DNA of 64,000 bases, from assembly GCA_034008185.1 (NCBI GenBank), contig CM067086.1, forward strand, positions 39,144,507 to 39,208,506. Direction: 5' to 3'. The translations under genes and the position numbers were made by a program. The first letter of the stretch is position 1. Each line of letters opens with the position of its first letter. Below, one piece after another: positions 38,296 through 53,173 of this stretch. The notes under the pieces were generated by a model. It ran no database searches, was not told the DNA's origin, and was given only the letters and a program-made list of their open reading frames with translations. The stretch is from Gorsachius magnificus (taxonomy: Eukaryota; Chordata; Aves; Pelecaniformes; Ardeidae).

Positions 38296-41200
38296 ACAAT
38301 TGTCATTAACAATGCCCCTCTTTTTCTCCCCAGAGATGTTTGATGGTACATTTTAGGACAGTTTGCTCTTCTGTTACTGCAGCTGCCACCATAAAGAGCC
38401 TCACAGGCTATCCTCTTGAACACGTATACACACAAGCCCACAGATACCAAAAGATGAGTGCAGGTTCCCTTTATCGTCAAGAATGTAGGCAGGTTAGTCT
38501 ACATTGAATAGAAATTACATTTATATAAATAAAACTCTATAGACTGGTGGTTCACAGTCTGTGGTCTTCGGGTGACCAGTCATCAGTGAAGTAAATGCTC
38601 TGAAACAATCTCGTATGTTCAGAAAATCCTCAGTCATGAACCTGACAATATGGTTGATACTGGGCCATCAGGAACATAAACTTTGGACAGTTGCTCCAAA
38701 AGGTTCACTAATTTCTGCTGTATAGAATGTATAGCACTCTTAATGCAAAAGAGACATTTGTAAATTTTTACACTGTATATTCAACTTTTTCCCTAATGAA
38801 GTCACATTCAAGTCTTAAACTGTATTAGTGTTAATTTAGTAATTAAGTTGGAAGAATTAATTCAGTTGAACAGTATTTTATACAAACACTATTCATGTCA
38901 GGACTCATTTGGAGCTGAGAGGAAACTTTTAGAAACAAGGCCCAGATCTTGACAAGAGTTTTATTTGGGATGGGAAAAGAAACTTTGAATAGCAGTTATA
39001 GCTTCCAGATTCATTAAGTCGTCTGTCATTTCCACTATACATTTGAGAATTGCTTTTCCCCAGATTTATGATGCTAAAGAAAGGCTGTATGAATAAAATT
39101 ATATGGAAGTTAAGTCAGGTTGCAACTGTCCCATATTTCTGACAATACACTGCTGAATTCAACAGCTAGCCCCTCTCTATTTTCCCCAGAGCACATTATT
39201 TGCACATAAATAAGTGGCTGCTCATTTAGAAACTGCTTCATAGAGCAGTTGTGTGATGTCATAGCAATGTTCCCTCTGTCTGCAGGATGAAGCCAATATG
39301 TATTTTATTAGCAGTTTCCCAGTTGGCAAAGGGCTAGGAAGGTAATACTGAGCATGGTGACCAAATGAGGAGATAAAAATAAATGGAATACTGTCATGCA
39401 CGATATGCTGGCTGAAAAGTACATTATTAGACTTTCATATCACGGTATATGCCTCAAACAATGAGTTAAGGAAAGTAATTAGAAACCTCATAGCATCATA
39501 GGCAACAAGTAGGAAACATGCTGGGAGACCACACAGAGGGCAGTGAAATTAAGGCTCTATGTACGCCAGTCCAACAAAATGTTCAGGCACTAAAATTCCT
39601 GTGATATCAATAAGTTAAGAAGGAGCCTGAAAAGAGTTTGGTTCTTATACATTTTATTGGATCTACACAATGAAAAAGTGGCAGTTAGAAGAGCATTTTT
39701 GCCTTACAAATAACATATAATGAGAACAAATATTTTCTTGCCAAAAGAAAAAGGTTTACAATACATATTTTACTGCATTTGGCTCCTTAGAAAAGGCAGG
39801 AGACATTTCAAGCATGTACAGTAAGTTCCTTCTATTTGCTCTATTGACATGGTCTTTCCTAACTTTGAATTATATTATTTTTTTCTTTCAGCAAAAGTTA
39901 CTATGACACAGGCCTACAAAACTCAAAAAACTCTGTAATTACATATTTTTCAAATAGACTTTTTTCCTTATTCATAAATGGAAAATACTTTCTTTATGCT
40001 GTATACTTTTCTCTTGTTGATTAAGATGAGCAGAATGCTTTTCTACAGGGCTCCATATCAAGGAAAGGTCCAGTCCTTCAAACAGATCTTTGCGGTTTAC
40101 TTACGTAATGATTCAAGTTTACCTGCACTGTAACATGATAATGTCTTCTTTAACCCGTCACCAGATAATGAGTAAAAGATGGCAATTTATCAGTCTAAAT
40201 ATCAATTAAATGATCAGTTTTGTCTTCCATAAAATCACATTCTTTTAACAGGTTTGTACAATGTTTTTGTAGGAGTGGTTTTAGTCTGAGATAGGGTGCT
40301 TCTGGAATGATGTAATGAGAACACATTAGGCCTTCATTTTTCTAGACAGAACTACTCTGAAAGCATCTTCTGACACTGACTGTGAGTTCAAACTGTGGAA
40401 TCCTTAGCGCCTGGTGTTTGCTAGCATGAAGTTTCCTGAAGGAATCATCAAACTTCAAGAGAGAAGAAAGTCTACATGTATTCTAACATCTCATTTCTAT
40501 CCACACAGTTACTGTAATGAGGAAGCTCAATAACCATAGAAGAGTGATGGTAGATTATTCAAGAAAACATTTCATGGATTAATTTACAGAGTGTGTGACT
40601 TCATACAGTTTGCATATGTGCTTATGTGTATATATAAGTTGTTCAAAAATCAAGTCACCCTGTAAGTTCAGAGGTAGCTCTTCTCTGCTAGAACTGCACG
40701 CTTGAGTGTTACGCTTCCCGTAAGATCATGCAAGACTCTTAAGAGCAGAAGTCGGTGGAAGCGTCAGTGGTTCTCAGCAGTGTGCCTTGATGGTTCAAAC
40801 GATCTGCTTTATTAAAGGGTTTCTGTGTTGTTCAGTGTAGAAACCACAGAAATGACATCTTTGTATAGAAAAGGAATTTTCCTGGCTGTAGGAAAATAAA
40901 TCTTTTCACCTTTGAGCTACAATACTTTTACAACTTCTCCAAGAAGATGTATTGGCCTGACTTTTATTATAGAATTTAGATGATCTGTGCAATCAGAAGA
41001 GAAACTGAATGAAACCTACACAGGATAAAACATTTTATGGCTGTATATAAGACAGGCCTAACTGCGCAATGTTCAGGAAAGTATACCTCCTGCCAATTCA
41101 CCTAGATATTTTGTCATCTTTCAAACTTCCAAATTGATGTCTATAAACATTTTGATGAAAAAAGTTTACAGTATAGAATCCATAAATAAAAATACTGTGT

Positions 41201-44200
41201 GTGCTCACACTAGGCATTTCCAACTTACTTCAAAATATTAGTCAGATATACAGTTGCTAAATATTGATGTCCTATCACATTCGTTATCCTAAAAAATTGC
41301 AAAGTATGTTACCACATTCATTTCCATATCAATTAACAACACAGCACCTTGGCCCCTTGGTTTAGATAATTGAAATTATAGATTGCTAATACAGGTAACA
41401 GAGTATAATTGGAGCATTCCTTGGTGTGAAATGGTGATGTCTTCTTTTTTAGTCCCTTGTACCTGTAAATCATTCCAGATAACACATCTTAAAACTGAAG
41501 TGACAGGACTGACGAAAGAATTCACACAGACTTAGTGTAACTCTTCACACTATATTCCATTGAGTGTTGCAATATATGTCAATTAATATTGCTTCTTTAC
41601 CTTACAATAGTTTGAACACATTTTGTTCCTTCCAAATTATTTTGAGAATTCTGTCATATAATAGAAATAAAAATCTGAGAATATCATCTTTTACATCTTC
41701 AGCATCAGGTACCAACTTATTCAGGTGTCAATTCTGAGATTTTCCAAAATGGTATTTCTAAAATAAGTATGATTAAAAGGACAGGTTGGCTTATGTTAAT
41801 TTTTCAAGAAGACTATTGTAGCACTTAAATGAACTTGTTTTTCTTTTCTCTTAGCATATATTTAAGTAATTCATGCTTTGCTAATCTGAACACTCCATAA
41901 TTGGCACATAAGAATTCTCAGCAAAGGTTTCTTCTTGCTCAGATTCCCTTTCCTTAAAAGATAATCCACAAGGACAGCTAATACAAAAAGCAGTATTCTA
42001 AAAATGTAATTCAAGTTATTAAATAATATGCACCAAAATGAAATGACATTTTATAATGCATTATAGTTATTTATTTAGTTACTAATCTGCAAGATTTGTA
42101 AATTTTCTCCTCAAAAGAAATGCAACCTATAAGAATGGGCCATTAGAAGGCAGGCAGAATATTTAAATTCTATGTAAGACCTTAAAATAACACTGAAGTG
42201 TATCTCCAGGAGTTATCAGAACTAGTACCAGTCTACTTCATTAGAAATACCTATGAGTTGTTAGTAACATGTCATGCCATAGAGTTCCCTGTTCCTAAGA
42301 TCATCTCAGTGGTTGTTCTCTGTGAACACTGGTTTTACAATCCCATAAATTTTTGCTATGCAAGATCACATCATGCAATGCTTAATTATTATAAATGATT
42401 TCTAAGGACAGATAGCTGAATGATGAAAAATGTGAGAAGTGGATTGAAGCAAAACAGCTACAGCAATATTTAACTGGGGATATACAGGTTTTTTCAGTCT
42501 ACAGTAACAAAGAGAAAATATCAGGAGCAAAGGTGTGCAGTGAACACCCTCTTCAAAAAAACCCAGCAGAGCTCCAACTCAAACTCGTGGCAGAATCTAT
42601 AAACCATAACATGCAGTTTCACTTCAAGGGGCATATAGTTTGCAGGTTAAGTCTCACTGCCTTTGACCATACTGTCACAGTGCACTTTGAGATGCTTAGG
42701 AGTTGCACGTGGCTTACGGATAAACCACAATGATCTAATATATAGGAAAACATACAGGAAATTGAGTACATTAATAGTAAAATTTAATAAATGAATGTCA
42801 TAATAGGGCACTGACAAGATTTCCACATTAGCTCATTTGAAAATATTTTTAACATGCAACGCGCAAGCAAAGTATCAGTTATTTCACCATTTCTACATTT
42901 TTTTTAATATTTAAAGAACTAAATATTTTAAAATAAGAACAAACACTTGTAACCTTTTTTTTTAATGACTGATTGACTTTATAAATCCTATCACAAAATG
43001 GCATTTCCTATTTTTCTATGTATACACCTAGTTAACATTGCTTATATGTTTACATAAAAATAACATTTCTTTGCACAAAAATACTTTTACTAATTCTATT
43101 GACTTACCATTTTTGCAGCTGTCACTGACACTGACTTTGAGTTTTCAGACTCTCACAGTTCTAATGATAACCACAGGGACTAATTTGAGTAACACTTTGG
43201 AATCAGAGGAAACATACAATGCAAGCAATTAATAGAGTTACTCTCTTCCTATAATACAAAGCAGTAATATATTATTAGCTGTTCTAAAACTCCACAACAT
43301 GTATAACTAACAAATGTTATGGTATTTAGATAGTTTTAGGAAGTATTTTAAAATGTATTTTTCTGCAATTGTGGAACAAATAGTAATGTTTTGAATAAAC
43401 ATTAAGATAGTAAAATAATTAATGTGATAATATTGAATATACATGTGATGTTAAATGTTAAGTCACAGTACTTTCAAACATTAACACATGCTGCAAAAAC
43501 CCAAATTTCAAACTCACCTTGTCTCAATCCCTCATATATTACAGCTTTAATATCATTATAAGGAAATGAAAAACTAAATATTTAGTATTGTTTTTTTATG
43601 TTGCCAGGAAGTACACACATTCTGTACATGACATTATTTCCTCCCTGCTCAGGAGTAGATGACTGTTAACACCTTATAGTAGGTACCTGTGCACAGAAAG
43701 ATTGCTGAAGGATCAGTGGAAAGCTGGAATCCCTTGAGCGACAGAATTAAGGGTGCAGAAAGTTCTATATTACCTTTAATTTTGATGACAGATGACTCCT
43801 TATCCTATCAAGTCCATACAACCCTGACAATATGGGCTAATATCTATTTCCGGTATCCAATTAACCACAGAACTCTTGGTAAGACAGAACATTATATTTA
43901 CAATGATAGCTCTTTAACTCCTCCTTAGAACAGCTCAATATTTGGTCTTGAGAGTGCTGCCAATCAAATATAAAAAAGGCTGTCTTCAAGACAGCTGGGT
44001 ACCATTTCTAAAGAGACTAAAAGAAAACACTGTAAACACCGTTATCAAAATAGATGAGTATGCTCTATACTCTGTGAGAGAAAAATATGAAGGAATAATC
44101 TTTGCCACAGCTCTTGATTGAGATTGGAGGAAGAATGGCTTGGTGTTGCTATGTTTGGGCCCATGAAATTTAGAGCTTGGCAGGAAGCAGAGATCACCTT

Positions 44201-45465
44201 TTCTCAAAATTGCAGAGCTCTGACCAGGCCTCCTTTGGTCTGCGAAGAAGGTCTGGCTGCTCCTCAGCAGCACCTCACAGAGACCCCCTCTGCACATAGG
44301 CAGTGTTTTCATTCCTTTCCTCAGTGAGTCCACTGTGTTTTCCCAAACATCCCTGTTTGGGGTAGGAAGGCACAAAGGAGGTGAAGACTTAATTGCATTC
44401 AATGTACTAATCAACTTGAACATATAGTACAAAAATCCCCAGTTTCTCATCACCAACACAGAATACATCCTGGTATTACATTTCTGAGTTGATGGTTATT
44501 AGAGATATATATGGTATAAGGGAGATGACTGTGCATGTTCCCCGATGTGCTGGAGCCAGACAAAATTCCGTGTAAATACTTAAGAACTCTCATATCTATC
44601 TTGTTTGTATAAAATGAAGAGATGTCTTGTTAATTGGCATTACCTGCTTTTTAAGTATTTGAAATGGGAGCACACCACTCCTTAATTATTACAAATGAAG
44701 TTTCTGTTCATTAAGCATAACATTAATATTTTCCTTTTCTTTTCACTCATTACTTCCTCCCAAATATTTTCCACCTTGAAATTTTGTTCAAGTTACACAC
44801 TTTAAAATTACAAGCAATTTTTTGTGTACTTAATGTTCCATATTAAACAAGTGGAATTTAAATTCTCGTTTCCTTGATGTTCTGTTTTATGTTAAACAAA
44901 TTGAGGATTATGCATTGATGGTATAAATATACATATAATCACTTCTTTAATTATGCATATGATTGCTGCCTAACTTCGTAATACATTCCTACAGTTACTG
45001 TAGAACTAAAAGATTTTAATTTTCAAACTGTTTTTCACAATATTAGTTCTCTTTCATTTCAGTGCTTTCTATTAAATGCATTTAAGAAAAGATCTAGAAT
45101 GGCCTTGACATTTGCTTATCTGCATATTTATTGATTTTTTCTGTTTTCTTTAATGTTCTTTTAATGACAGTTTTTAAGTGGTTTGAAGGATGGAAATTTA
45201 CTCTAGAAATAGTATTTAATAAGTTTTCTGTTCTGTAAATACTGGAAGAGGGGACTTGCAGTGTCATAATGATTGTTTCTCTGTACCACAATGAAAGATT
45301 TAATACTTAATATAAAAAAAACCCTTGATACAAAAACATCATCAGACTTCCAAACTCAGTAAAAGTGACCACCTAAGGGTGCTTGTTTCCTGTCCCCCTC
45401 ACCTCTCAGTTCTGAACTGAACTAAGTGGTTTTCCATCTAGAAAGCTCATGTCATCCAATAAACC
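38296..45465. other. AT-rich non-coding DNA
   Basis: Over 7 kb without a recognised gene or repeat family. The minus-strand frame at 43986-44468 (160 codons) is of chance length and carries no recognisable domain. Around 44941-44975 an ATTATGCATATGATTG segment gives POU/homeodomain-like words. Confidence 0.6.
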
Positions 45466-46160
45466 GTGACAACATGTTTTGCAAGTTTCTGTGCACTATG
45501 TGTAAGGACCATGCCTGGGCAGAGCGACACCATGGTCCCTCTCCTGAGGGATCAGGCACCTGCTGCCAGGTGCAGCTCTGGGTGGAGAGCGGGAGGTGGG
45601 CAGGGCTGTGGAGCAGGAGGTGTTAAAGGGAGGGATGACCTCCCTGGAAGGGGGAAGATTGGGGCAGTGCAGGTTCCTGTTGCCCTCAACAAGGGAGGGT
45701 TTGTGGGCCTACTGCTGCATGGGGCTGAGGGCTACAGAGAGGAAGGAGGTCTTGAAGCAGAAGGTTTGGTGGTGGAACTGAGCCGTGATGTTTCCGCAGA
45801 TGTGGTGAATCTTAATTCACCATATCTCAGTTAAGGTGTGCTGGATAATAAATTTTAACCTGCTACCACTCGCGGGTGCCCAGTGGTACTGCAGGATGCT
45901 GTTTGTCCCAAAAGGAAGAGCTGCGTGTTGGGTAGGTAGAGCCACATCCTTCTTGGCTTATTTTCCCTTGGAAAGCCAGAGCTGGCCAGCTGTCAGCTGG
46001 GTGGCTGGGAGTGCAGTGGGATGAGATGGCTGAGCTGACCTGCCTGCTTGGCTCTTGCTGAAGAGGCAGCATTGTGTCCTCCCCTTCTGGCTGTGTGTTT
46101 CCCCTGCTTCTGCTTTGCTGGCTGGTGCTTCTCTGACCTCTCTTTGAGCCAATTCAGTTC
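45466..46160. other. GC-richer patch of unknown nature
   Basis: From about 45.5 to 46.2 kb, G+C rises well above the surroundings. The plus strand is G-rich on the left half, with GGGAGG, GGTGGG and GGGCAGGG words. Several overlapping frames up to 122 codons (45466-45834 plus) occur in several frames and both strands, which points to compositional effects. The sequence reads like unique DNA and not like CR1 or LTR. Candidate explanations are an old degraded repeat, a lncRNA exon with promoter, or an eroded exon. Confidence 0.35.
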
Positions 46161-48730
46161 ATTAAACCATTGGCAAACTAACCCAACCAAAAAACCAAAT
46201 AGCTTTCCGCTGGATTAATGAGTCGGTTTACTGAGGGGTCAGATATGTGCCAGAGTTGGAATGTGATGGAGAGGAGAATGGGACTGCTCCTTTTGGCATC
46301 AGAAAGCTGTTAAGTCTGCTCAGTTGCTCCTGAAGCACACCCCTCCAACCGCAGGGTGACAATGCAGATAAGGCCAATCAAAAGGCTAACCCCTGCTGAA
46401 AGGGATGTTCTTACTTCCTTCCTTCTCAGCCTGGCTTTGTGCTTCTCCTGGCACTAATGCTTATTTAATCCTACCACCAGCTAGTTTGGGGGAGATTACT
46501 GCATTCCTTTGTTTGTTGGGGTGGCTTTCTAACCTACTTTCTGAGGGGTCAGATGGTCGTAGTAGTAGTGGGAATATGTGGCTGGACTTCCTCTTAGAGT
46601 GTCAGTTAACCTTTGAATCGCCTTAACTGCTTTGTTAGGCTGCACTCCGTGGTTCTGTTGGCTAATTATTGGGAGCAGCTGAACCCCAGAGAAAGATGAA
46701 AGCAAAGTGCTCAGGCCCTGCAGGCTCAAAGGAACCGTTAGCATGTAGGTGCTGACGACTTATGAAGACTTGGGTGGTTCTCCAGCCAGGCTAGAGGAGT
46801 TTCAAGTGAGAAGAACTCTCATCTGGGTGACTGAAAACTAGTAGAAGAAGGTCATGCAGCAGAAATGACAGCTGCTGTAACCAATAAGACCGACTTCATT
46901 ACCAGCCAGCAGCTGTGTGGTAGCAATAGCTCACTTAAGTGAAATACGATTTGTAAGGCTGAGCTTACTACAAATATGTGTGTGTACACATTCATATGGG
47001 CTTACAAGAAACCCAGTGACCAGAGTCCCAAGCCTCAGTGAGTTTCAGCATTTGAAAGATGCAAATATGCATGATCAGTGAAAGCGTGATCAGTGAAACC
47101 ATCATTGTCTCACCTGTGTTGAAGTGGATGTGGAAATACAGCATGATAGCTGGGAGCTATCTTTCTAGCTTAAAGATTATTCCAGACTTCTCTTTGGTCA
47201 AGGCATCTATGTTTAAATTATTTGACTATAAATGAAGAAAAACCTTATGCTTTTTGAATCTCTTGCATTCAAGATCCAAGTGGGGCCATGAACTGTACTG
47301 AGCTTGTGTTCACCCAAGTTCTGGTTGGGGGTTATGCTGAAGTCAGTGTGTGTGGTTTATTTGTGTGGGGTTTTTTTTTTTAACTGGGGAAAACCACCTT
47401 GTTACAAACAGGTTCACACCTCATCTCACAAAGCCAGGGATGAATTCAGAAAACTTTATGTATTACTCTTTCCCAGATACACCTTCTGCTTTTAAGAGCA
47501 CCTAACTTCTTCTCCATGAGGACTTTTTTTCTCCTCTGATCTTCTACTGCATAGCCCTGGAGGTTTTGTGTCTTCGACCGGGCAGACCTAAAATCAACTA
47601 CTCTTCCTGACTATGGGCAAACTTAAAGAATCAGGTGTGTCTAGCACATGGAGTAAATGTGGTCTTGAGTTCTTTTTATCTCTCAATTGTTTATAAAACA
47701 CTTGCTATGAGTGATGCTAATGGTGGATAAGATTTCAGCTAATTTGTAGTGAGGCTATAGATTACAATATGCAGATTCTTCACTAGGTAAGTTACTATGG
47801 GACAGAGTAATTCTCCATACTTAGTCTGTGAGGACTGGCTTTTAAACAGAGAAGCTCAGCCTGGTGAGCAGCAGCTCTGTGCTTTGGCTAGCTATCAGTA
47901 TACAACAAGTAATTTAAATAGGAAAACAGTTTTAGCTTCTACAGAATTAGACTTGGTTTGGAAGCTACTTTTTGCATGCTTCTTGACCCATGTACGATTT
48001 ATTATCTTTTATCTTGAAATTTAATTGATGTGATGTTGGAAAGGTTGACCTGTCAACACAGGAAAATGATTACAAAAGGAGTTGCCACTACAGCTATCAA
48101 ATTGGAGAATGAAAATGTGAGTGACTAGTGAAAAGATTTCAAATCTCTTCCCCAAAATTTGCAACTTTCAAAAGTACCTAAATGACTTGAAGCTTCAGTC
48201 CTGCTACTTTCTACTGGGCTTATGCTTCTGGAAACGTTACCAGTCTCCATAAAAGAAGCATGAGATGTGCTCTTGCTCCAGTGGCAGTAAGGGATGTGAT
48301 TATTTTATGGTACAGATTGCAGTTTCTGAAACCTGCAAAGGTGATGTGCGTTTTTCATTAGTAGGGAGAGGAGACAGTGGATGAACCCATACCAATGCAG
48401 CTCACAATAGAACTAGAAGGATTCCAGAAATACTAGATGTAGAACCTTCAAGTCTTCCCCAAACTTCTGTGACATGCAGACTGTAAAATAGGTTGCTGGA
48501 GAGCATAACGCTTTCCTGTGTTTCAGCAAAGCCTTGGCAATTAAAATGTATCAAATATCTTAAAATGTGCACCTAGCACATGTACCTGATGACTGTCAGG
48601 ACTCTCTTTTATTTACACCTAAAATATATTAATATTTCTTGTATAGGTATGACGTTTGGTCGTTTATTTAAGCATCCCTTGGTTTACCTTTTATACTGTT
48701 CCCATGAGAGCAATATACTTGCCACATAAT
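46161..48730. other. Non-coding DNA of moderate composition
   Basis: G+C stays slightly raised to about 47 kb and then falls. No gene or repeat family recognised. Confidence 0.55.
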
Positions 48731-48764
48731 AATAAAGCTGATTTCTTAAAAAAAAAAAAAAAAA
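48731..48764 (+). other. AATAAA signal followed by A17
   Basis: AATAAA (48731-48736) is followed after 11 bp by 17 consecutive A (48748-48764). This is the spacing of a polyadenylation signal and a tail copied into DNA. I could not find a target-site duplication upstream or any recognisable coding sequence, and CR1 rarely makes poly-A-tailed retrocopies. A chance mononucleotide repeat is just as likely. Confidence 0.3.
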
Positions 48765-51700
48765 GAAAAGGGTGCCATTGCTATTTTCATGATAGTAAAG
48801 TGTTTGCATATATTATCTGTGAATCACCAGGGAAATCATAGGTGAAATAATTCACATGCTGGAATTTAGAAAGGGATAAAGCTACTGTGGAGAGGAAAGC
48901 AAAAAAAAAAAAGTGCCATAAGAATGTGGCAAATAAAAATATTGGAGGAAAAATAAATGCATCTTGGTAGATACATATATGTTTTTTGGAGTTCATATTC
49001 AAACTTTGCAAATAATTGATTTTCAGGTTATCATTCAAAATTCAAATTCAAGGACATTTTATTCAATGGCCAATGTGATTAAAATTTCCTTTCACAAAAA
49101 AAAGAAAGATAAGGTTCTTTGGAAAAGAGTTAACTGTGTTTATCAAGAATTCCAGAATATATGTTTTAGTGCACTTACAGTATTACTAAAATGAAAGATT
49201 TGATTCTACCACAGGAAGAGATTCTTTCCCTTTTGCTTTGTAGCCCAATTATGATATCACTTCTGAAGTGACAAATGTCTGACAAAATTCCTCTAAGCAG
49301 ATACTAACTGTAGCTCTTGAAAGTGATGGACACCTTCAATTTTTATTTCAGGGCCAGCAAATACCTGCCTACATGACCGCCCAAAGAAAAGATTGACAGG
49401 TATACAGGACACCTCTGTGGTCTGATGACTTGGGTAGCTGCCCCATGAGGCCTGTTTTGTTTCAGACTTGCTGCTCTGAATAGAGTGTACTATTTATTAC
49501 GTGTTTCCCACTTTCAAAGGCAGAACCTGGTTGTGAAGGGGAAAAGTTTGGAGGGAAGGGTGTGAATATGAGGAATCTCTTCTTTCTTTCTTGATGAAGC
49601 TGTACCCTTTTTCTAAAACACATGTTGAAGTTGGACCTAAAAGCTAGATTACACCTATTTAAATAATTGATTCTGTTCCAAACTGTCTATTTTCAGTCTA
49701 AGCCCTAATTTCCTTAGCTTAAGTACTTGAGGCAAAATAGTGAACCAGACCACCTCAATGTCTTTCCCCACTTTTATTCTGGCGAAGCTATCAATGAGTC
49801 ACTTGGAGTTTTGTCTCACTGCAGTGAAACAGTGCACTGCTATGGCTTAACCAATGCTCCAACTTCAGCATAATCGCAGTAGTGTGCAGCATTAAAGACA
49901 AAAAAATGTTCCCTGTACCATCTATCCAGCTGAATTTTAGTGCACCCTAGGTCAGGCCTGTGGACATAAAGGGTGCCTTACAGAAACTGAAGTCCAGTGA
50001 GTTTTGTATGTTCCTTTGGGGAGAGTTGCTGGTTTCTTTCTGGGACCTTAAAGCTTGGACAGCAATCACGCTGCAGTGAGCCTCCTAGTAGTTTAATTAC
50101 AAGTTGCTGGGGAGTATCTTTGAGCTGTCTTTTTGAATAGGTGGTCATACTAAATGTGGTGTTATTTTATGCATTTTTTTCAGAAAACAAATCTAACTAT
50201 GAGTGAATGCTTTTTTCAGCCTGACAACTTTAACATTTAAAAAAAACCTTCTGGTTTGATAGAGAATAAACTTTTACACTTTGGCCTATCATTTTCAGAA
50301 TGCCTTGCCTGGAGTTGTTATTAAAAATGGTTATTTTTTAAAAATCATATTCAAAGAAACAATTTTTTCAAAAGTCATTTTGATGTTTGGGGGAGGGAAG
50401 TGGCAGTGGCAAGCAAACATTTTTCAGTATCTATAGCTGAATGATTGATACAAACATACACGGAAAACATCTACTTCAATGATTTTTTTTTTTTTCCAGA
50501 AAATAAATTTTTGGAAAAAAACCCAACAGATTATTTCCTGGCATCATTGTATATAAAAAGCTATGTCACGTGTGTTCATTATGCTCATGTATAGATCTTC
50601 TTTTAATGGTTCTATTTTTAATCTGATGTGTCATATCTGGGAAAAATATTTGGCTAATTAAGAGTACCTTGCAGGGTAATTTTATTTCAGGTGGATACTT
50701 TATGTATTAGAGTTTTAATATATTGTATAGGATGTGTTTGTTGTTCTAAAGCCAGGTAGCTGCCAGCATATAAATTACTTACACATCTTTCTTTTTAAAA
50801 GAGGACATTGATTGTAATTTGGAGTAGGCATCATAAATGTTTTATATGCAGTAACACTTGTAAATACTTCCACCCCCTTAGAATTCTTTCTCTTGTCCTA
50901 GAAATTGCTGCAACTTGTCAATTGCTTGCAAAAAACATGCTGAAGTTCACCTGTAATTAAATCTTCTACTATAATTCATTAAAATACTGAGGAGTCAACT
51001 TATATTTGCATTCTCAACTCAGTTTTTGTTTGCTTGTTTGAAGGAGAAATTACTCTTGTCCATGAACAAATTTACTTCAAGTAGCCACTTACATGTGTAA
51101 ATGTAATAGTTTTGTGCATAGAAAACAGTGAAGAATGCCAGCCTTCATACCTGAATGGCAGTACTGAAATTGTTTGACATTGAAGTGGTCTCTTTGAGCA
51201 TAAAAAGCTGGTATGGAGGTGTCAGTTCAGTCAAAAAATCAACAACTTGTTTAACTTCCAGCAAGTGTTAGTAATTTTTTCTGTTCAGCAAGTATGATCT
51301 TACTGGATGAATTATAAGATTTAAGATTAGTTATGCTCTAAATAGTCTACAATGAGAAACAGGTAAAGAATGCTTGTTACTTGCATGATGAGTTGGTCTA
51401 TGTGTAGATTCTCTTATCAGTGGATGATAGTTTTGTAAATGTTATGGAAACGCAAGTATTGCATGAAATTATAAATGAATATCATGTCGAATAAGCTTGA
51501 ATAATGGAATGATGACATGGGGCGTGAATGTAAGATTGACAGTCTTGTAAGAGATCCCAAAGAATATCTTTAAAAGAGCTTCATTTCCTACAGGCCAGAA
51601 ATCCTTCCATGCCACGTCATATGCATCCCTAAAACTTCCAAACCATGACTCAGATCTTTGGTTTACAAATGAAGGCAGGCTACTGTGGCAGTCTCTGCCC

Positions 51701-53173
51701 TGCCTGTCTGTTCCTGTTCTCCTTAGCCGCATAAGCTTGCTGCTTTCTGGAGGTCAAGCTTCAGCAATGCGGGGAAAAGGAGGGAGGATGCAGCGTGGGC
51801 CTCTTTCAGTGAGCAGAAAGAACTAAAACCAAAACCACCAGCATAAATCACCTAAGAAAAGCACCAGAAGATGTTTAACCCAAGGCTTTTAGGATTTGGG
51901 GAAACAATGTCCAGTTGACTACCTCAGGTTTAAAGGCTTTGTGCTTTCTGCCATGGAGCTCAGTCCACAAATGGCAGGGTGTTGTGCGGCTGAACGAGGT
52001 GCAAGCACCTCGCTTCAGACCCTGGAAGCCTGAAGATGTATTCTGAGTAAGAAATCCCCACTTCTCCAGAAGAGTCTGGAAATATTCAGGCCGACATTTT
52101 AAAATGAGGCAATGAGGATTTTTGGACTGTCCCTGCAGAGTTAAGGAGCTGAAAAAGAAAAATTCTCCTCTTTTACAGAAAAAACTAATCACAGTTTCAT
52201 TTCTCTCAAATGGGAAGTTCTAAGAATTTTCATTCTATAGGAAATTCCAAAGTGTATGTTTTCTGATTTGTAATGAAAAAATGTTTAGAATTTCTCAGCA
52301 ACAATGATCCTAGGACTGGGCATTTTGTGTAGCTGTATTTTGACTCCAAATCTGGACAAGAACCAGGCTTGAATCTACATTTCTGAGTTCTACCATCCCT
52401 TTTTTTCTCCATAGGCTGGTTTGCAAGTAAGGGAACATCTAGGCTTGCGAGCCAGCTTTGAGATCAGTCTCTCTTACTGTTTACTGATAAGGAAAGAAGA
52501 GACTTGACAGGACAAATCTGAAGACAGCATGGTATCAGAATTTTCTAATGTTTCAACTTATGTGTTTCTTATCCTCTTGGTTAAGAAGGTTTTCATAGCA
52601 GGACTGTGAGACACTAGAAGTTGTTAAACATACCTGAGGTTCAAAAGTCTGGGAACAGCTATTCCACTTAAAGTAGTAGAAATATGTGTTAAATGAAGTT
52701 TCTACTCTTTTAAGACACAGTAAGAATGCAACACAGTATATCTAAAAACTAACATTTGACTAAATTCACTTTGTTTATGCCATTTTTACTTTTTTAATAC
52801 TTTAATAGAAAAAGGTTGATATTACTGTTGCAGCTTTAGTCATATTTTCAATGAAAATTCTATATTTTATATGAACAATTGCTTGAGTTTCTGTTTTAAA
52901 AAAATTACAAATGGTCCGTTATAATGTCTCCCCCCTCCAAGCTGATCTTTCTCATAAAAAGAGAATTTCCCATTAAAATCTAGGTTTGCATAAGACTTTG
53001 TTGTTCTTGTTGCAGCACAGTAGGCTTGCTTATGTGCTACAGGTGTAAGCTGTCTGTGCCAAGAACTTGTACAAATGAAGCTGTCAGTTCTGCCTGTTGC
53101 CTCAGAGCTATTTAGAAGATTTAGTTGGATACACCTTTGAGTGCCATTTGTGTAAACAGGAAAATACCTAATG
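48765..53173. other. AT-rich non-coding DNA
   Basis: No gene or repeat family recognised. An A-run lies near 48901-48912. A T-run running into CCAG (50484-50501) is splice-acceptor-like but leads to no open frame. Minus frames at 51469-51732 and 51875-52192 have no recognisable motif. Confidence 0.6.

Noticed and set aside
40791..40800. TGGTTCAAAC resembling a tRNA/SINE B-box
   Set aside because: No matching A-box or cloverleaf could be formed around it.
43986..44468. 160-codon minus-strand frame
   Set aside because: No motif or coherent domain, and a plus-strand frame overlaps it. The length is consistent with chance.
50484..50501. T-run ending in CCAG, like a splice acceptor
   Set aside because: No open frame or exon-like sequence follows it. 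T-runs are common in this window.
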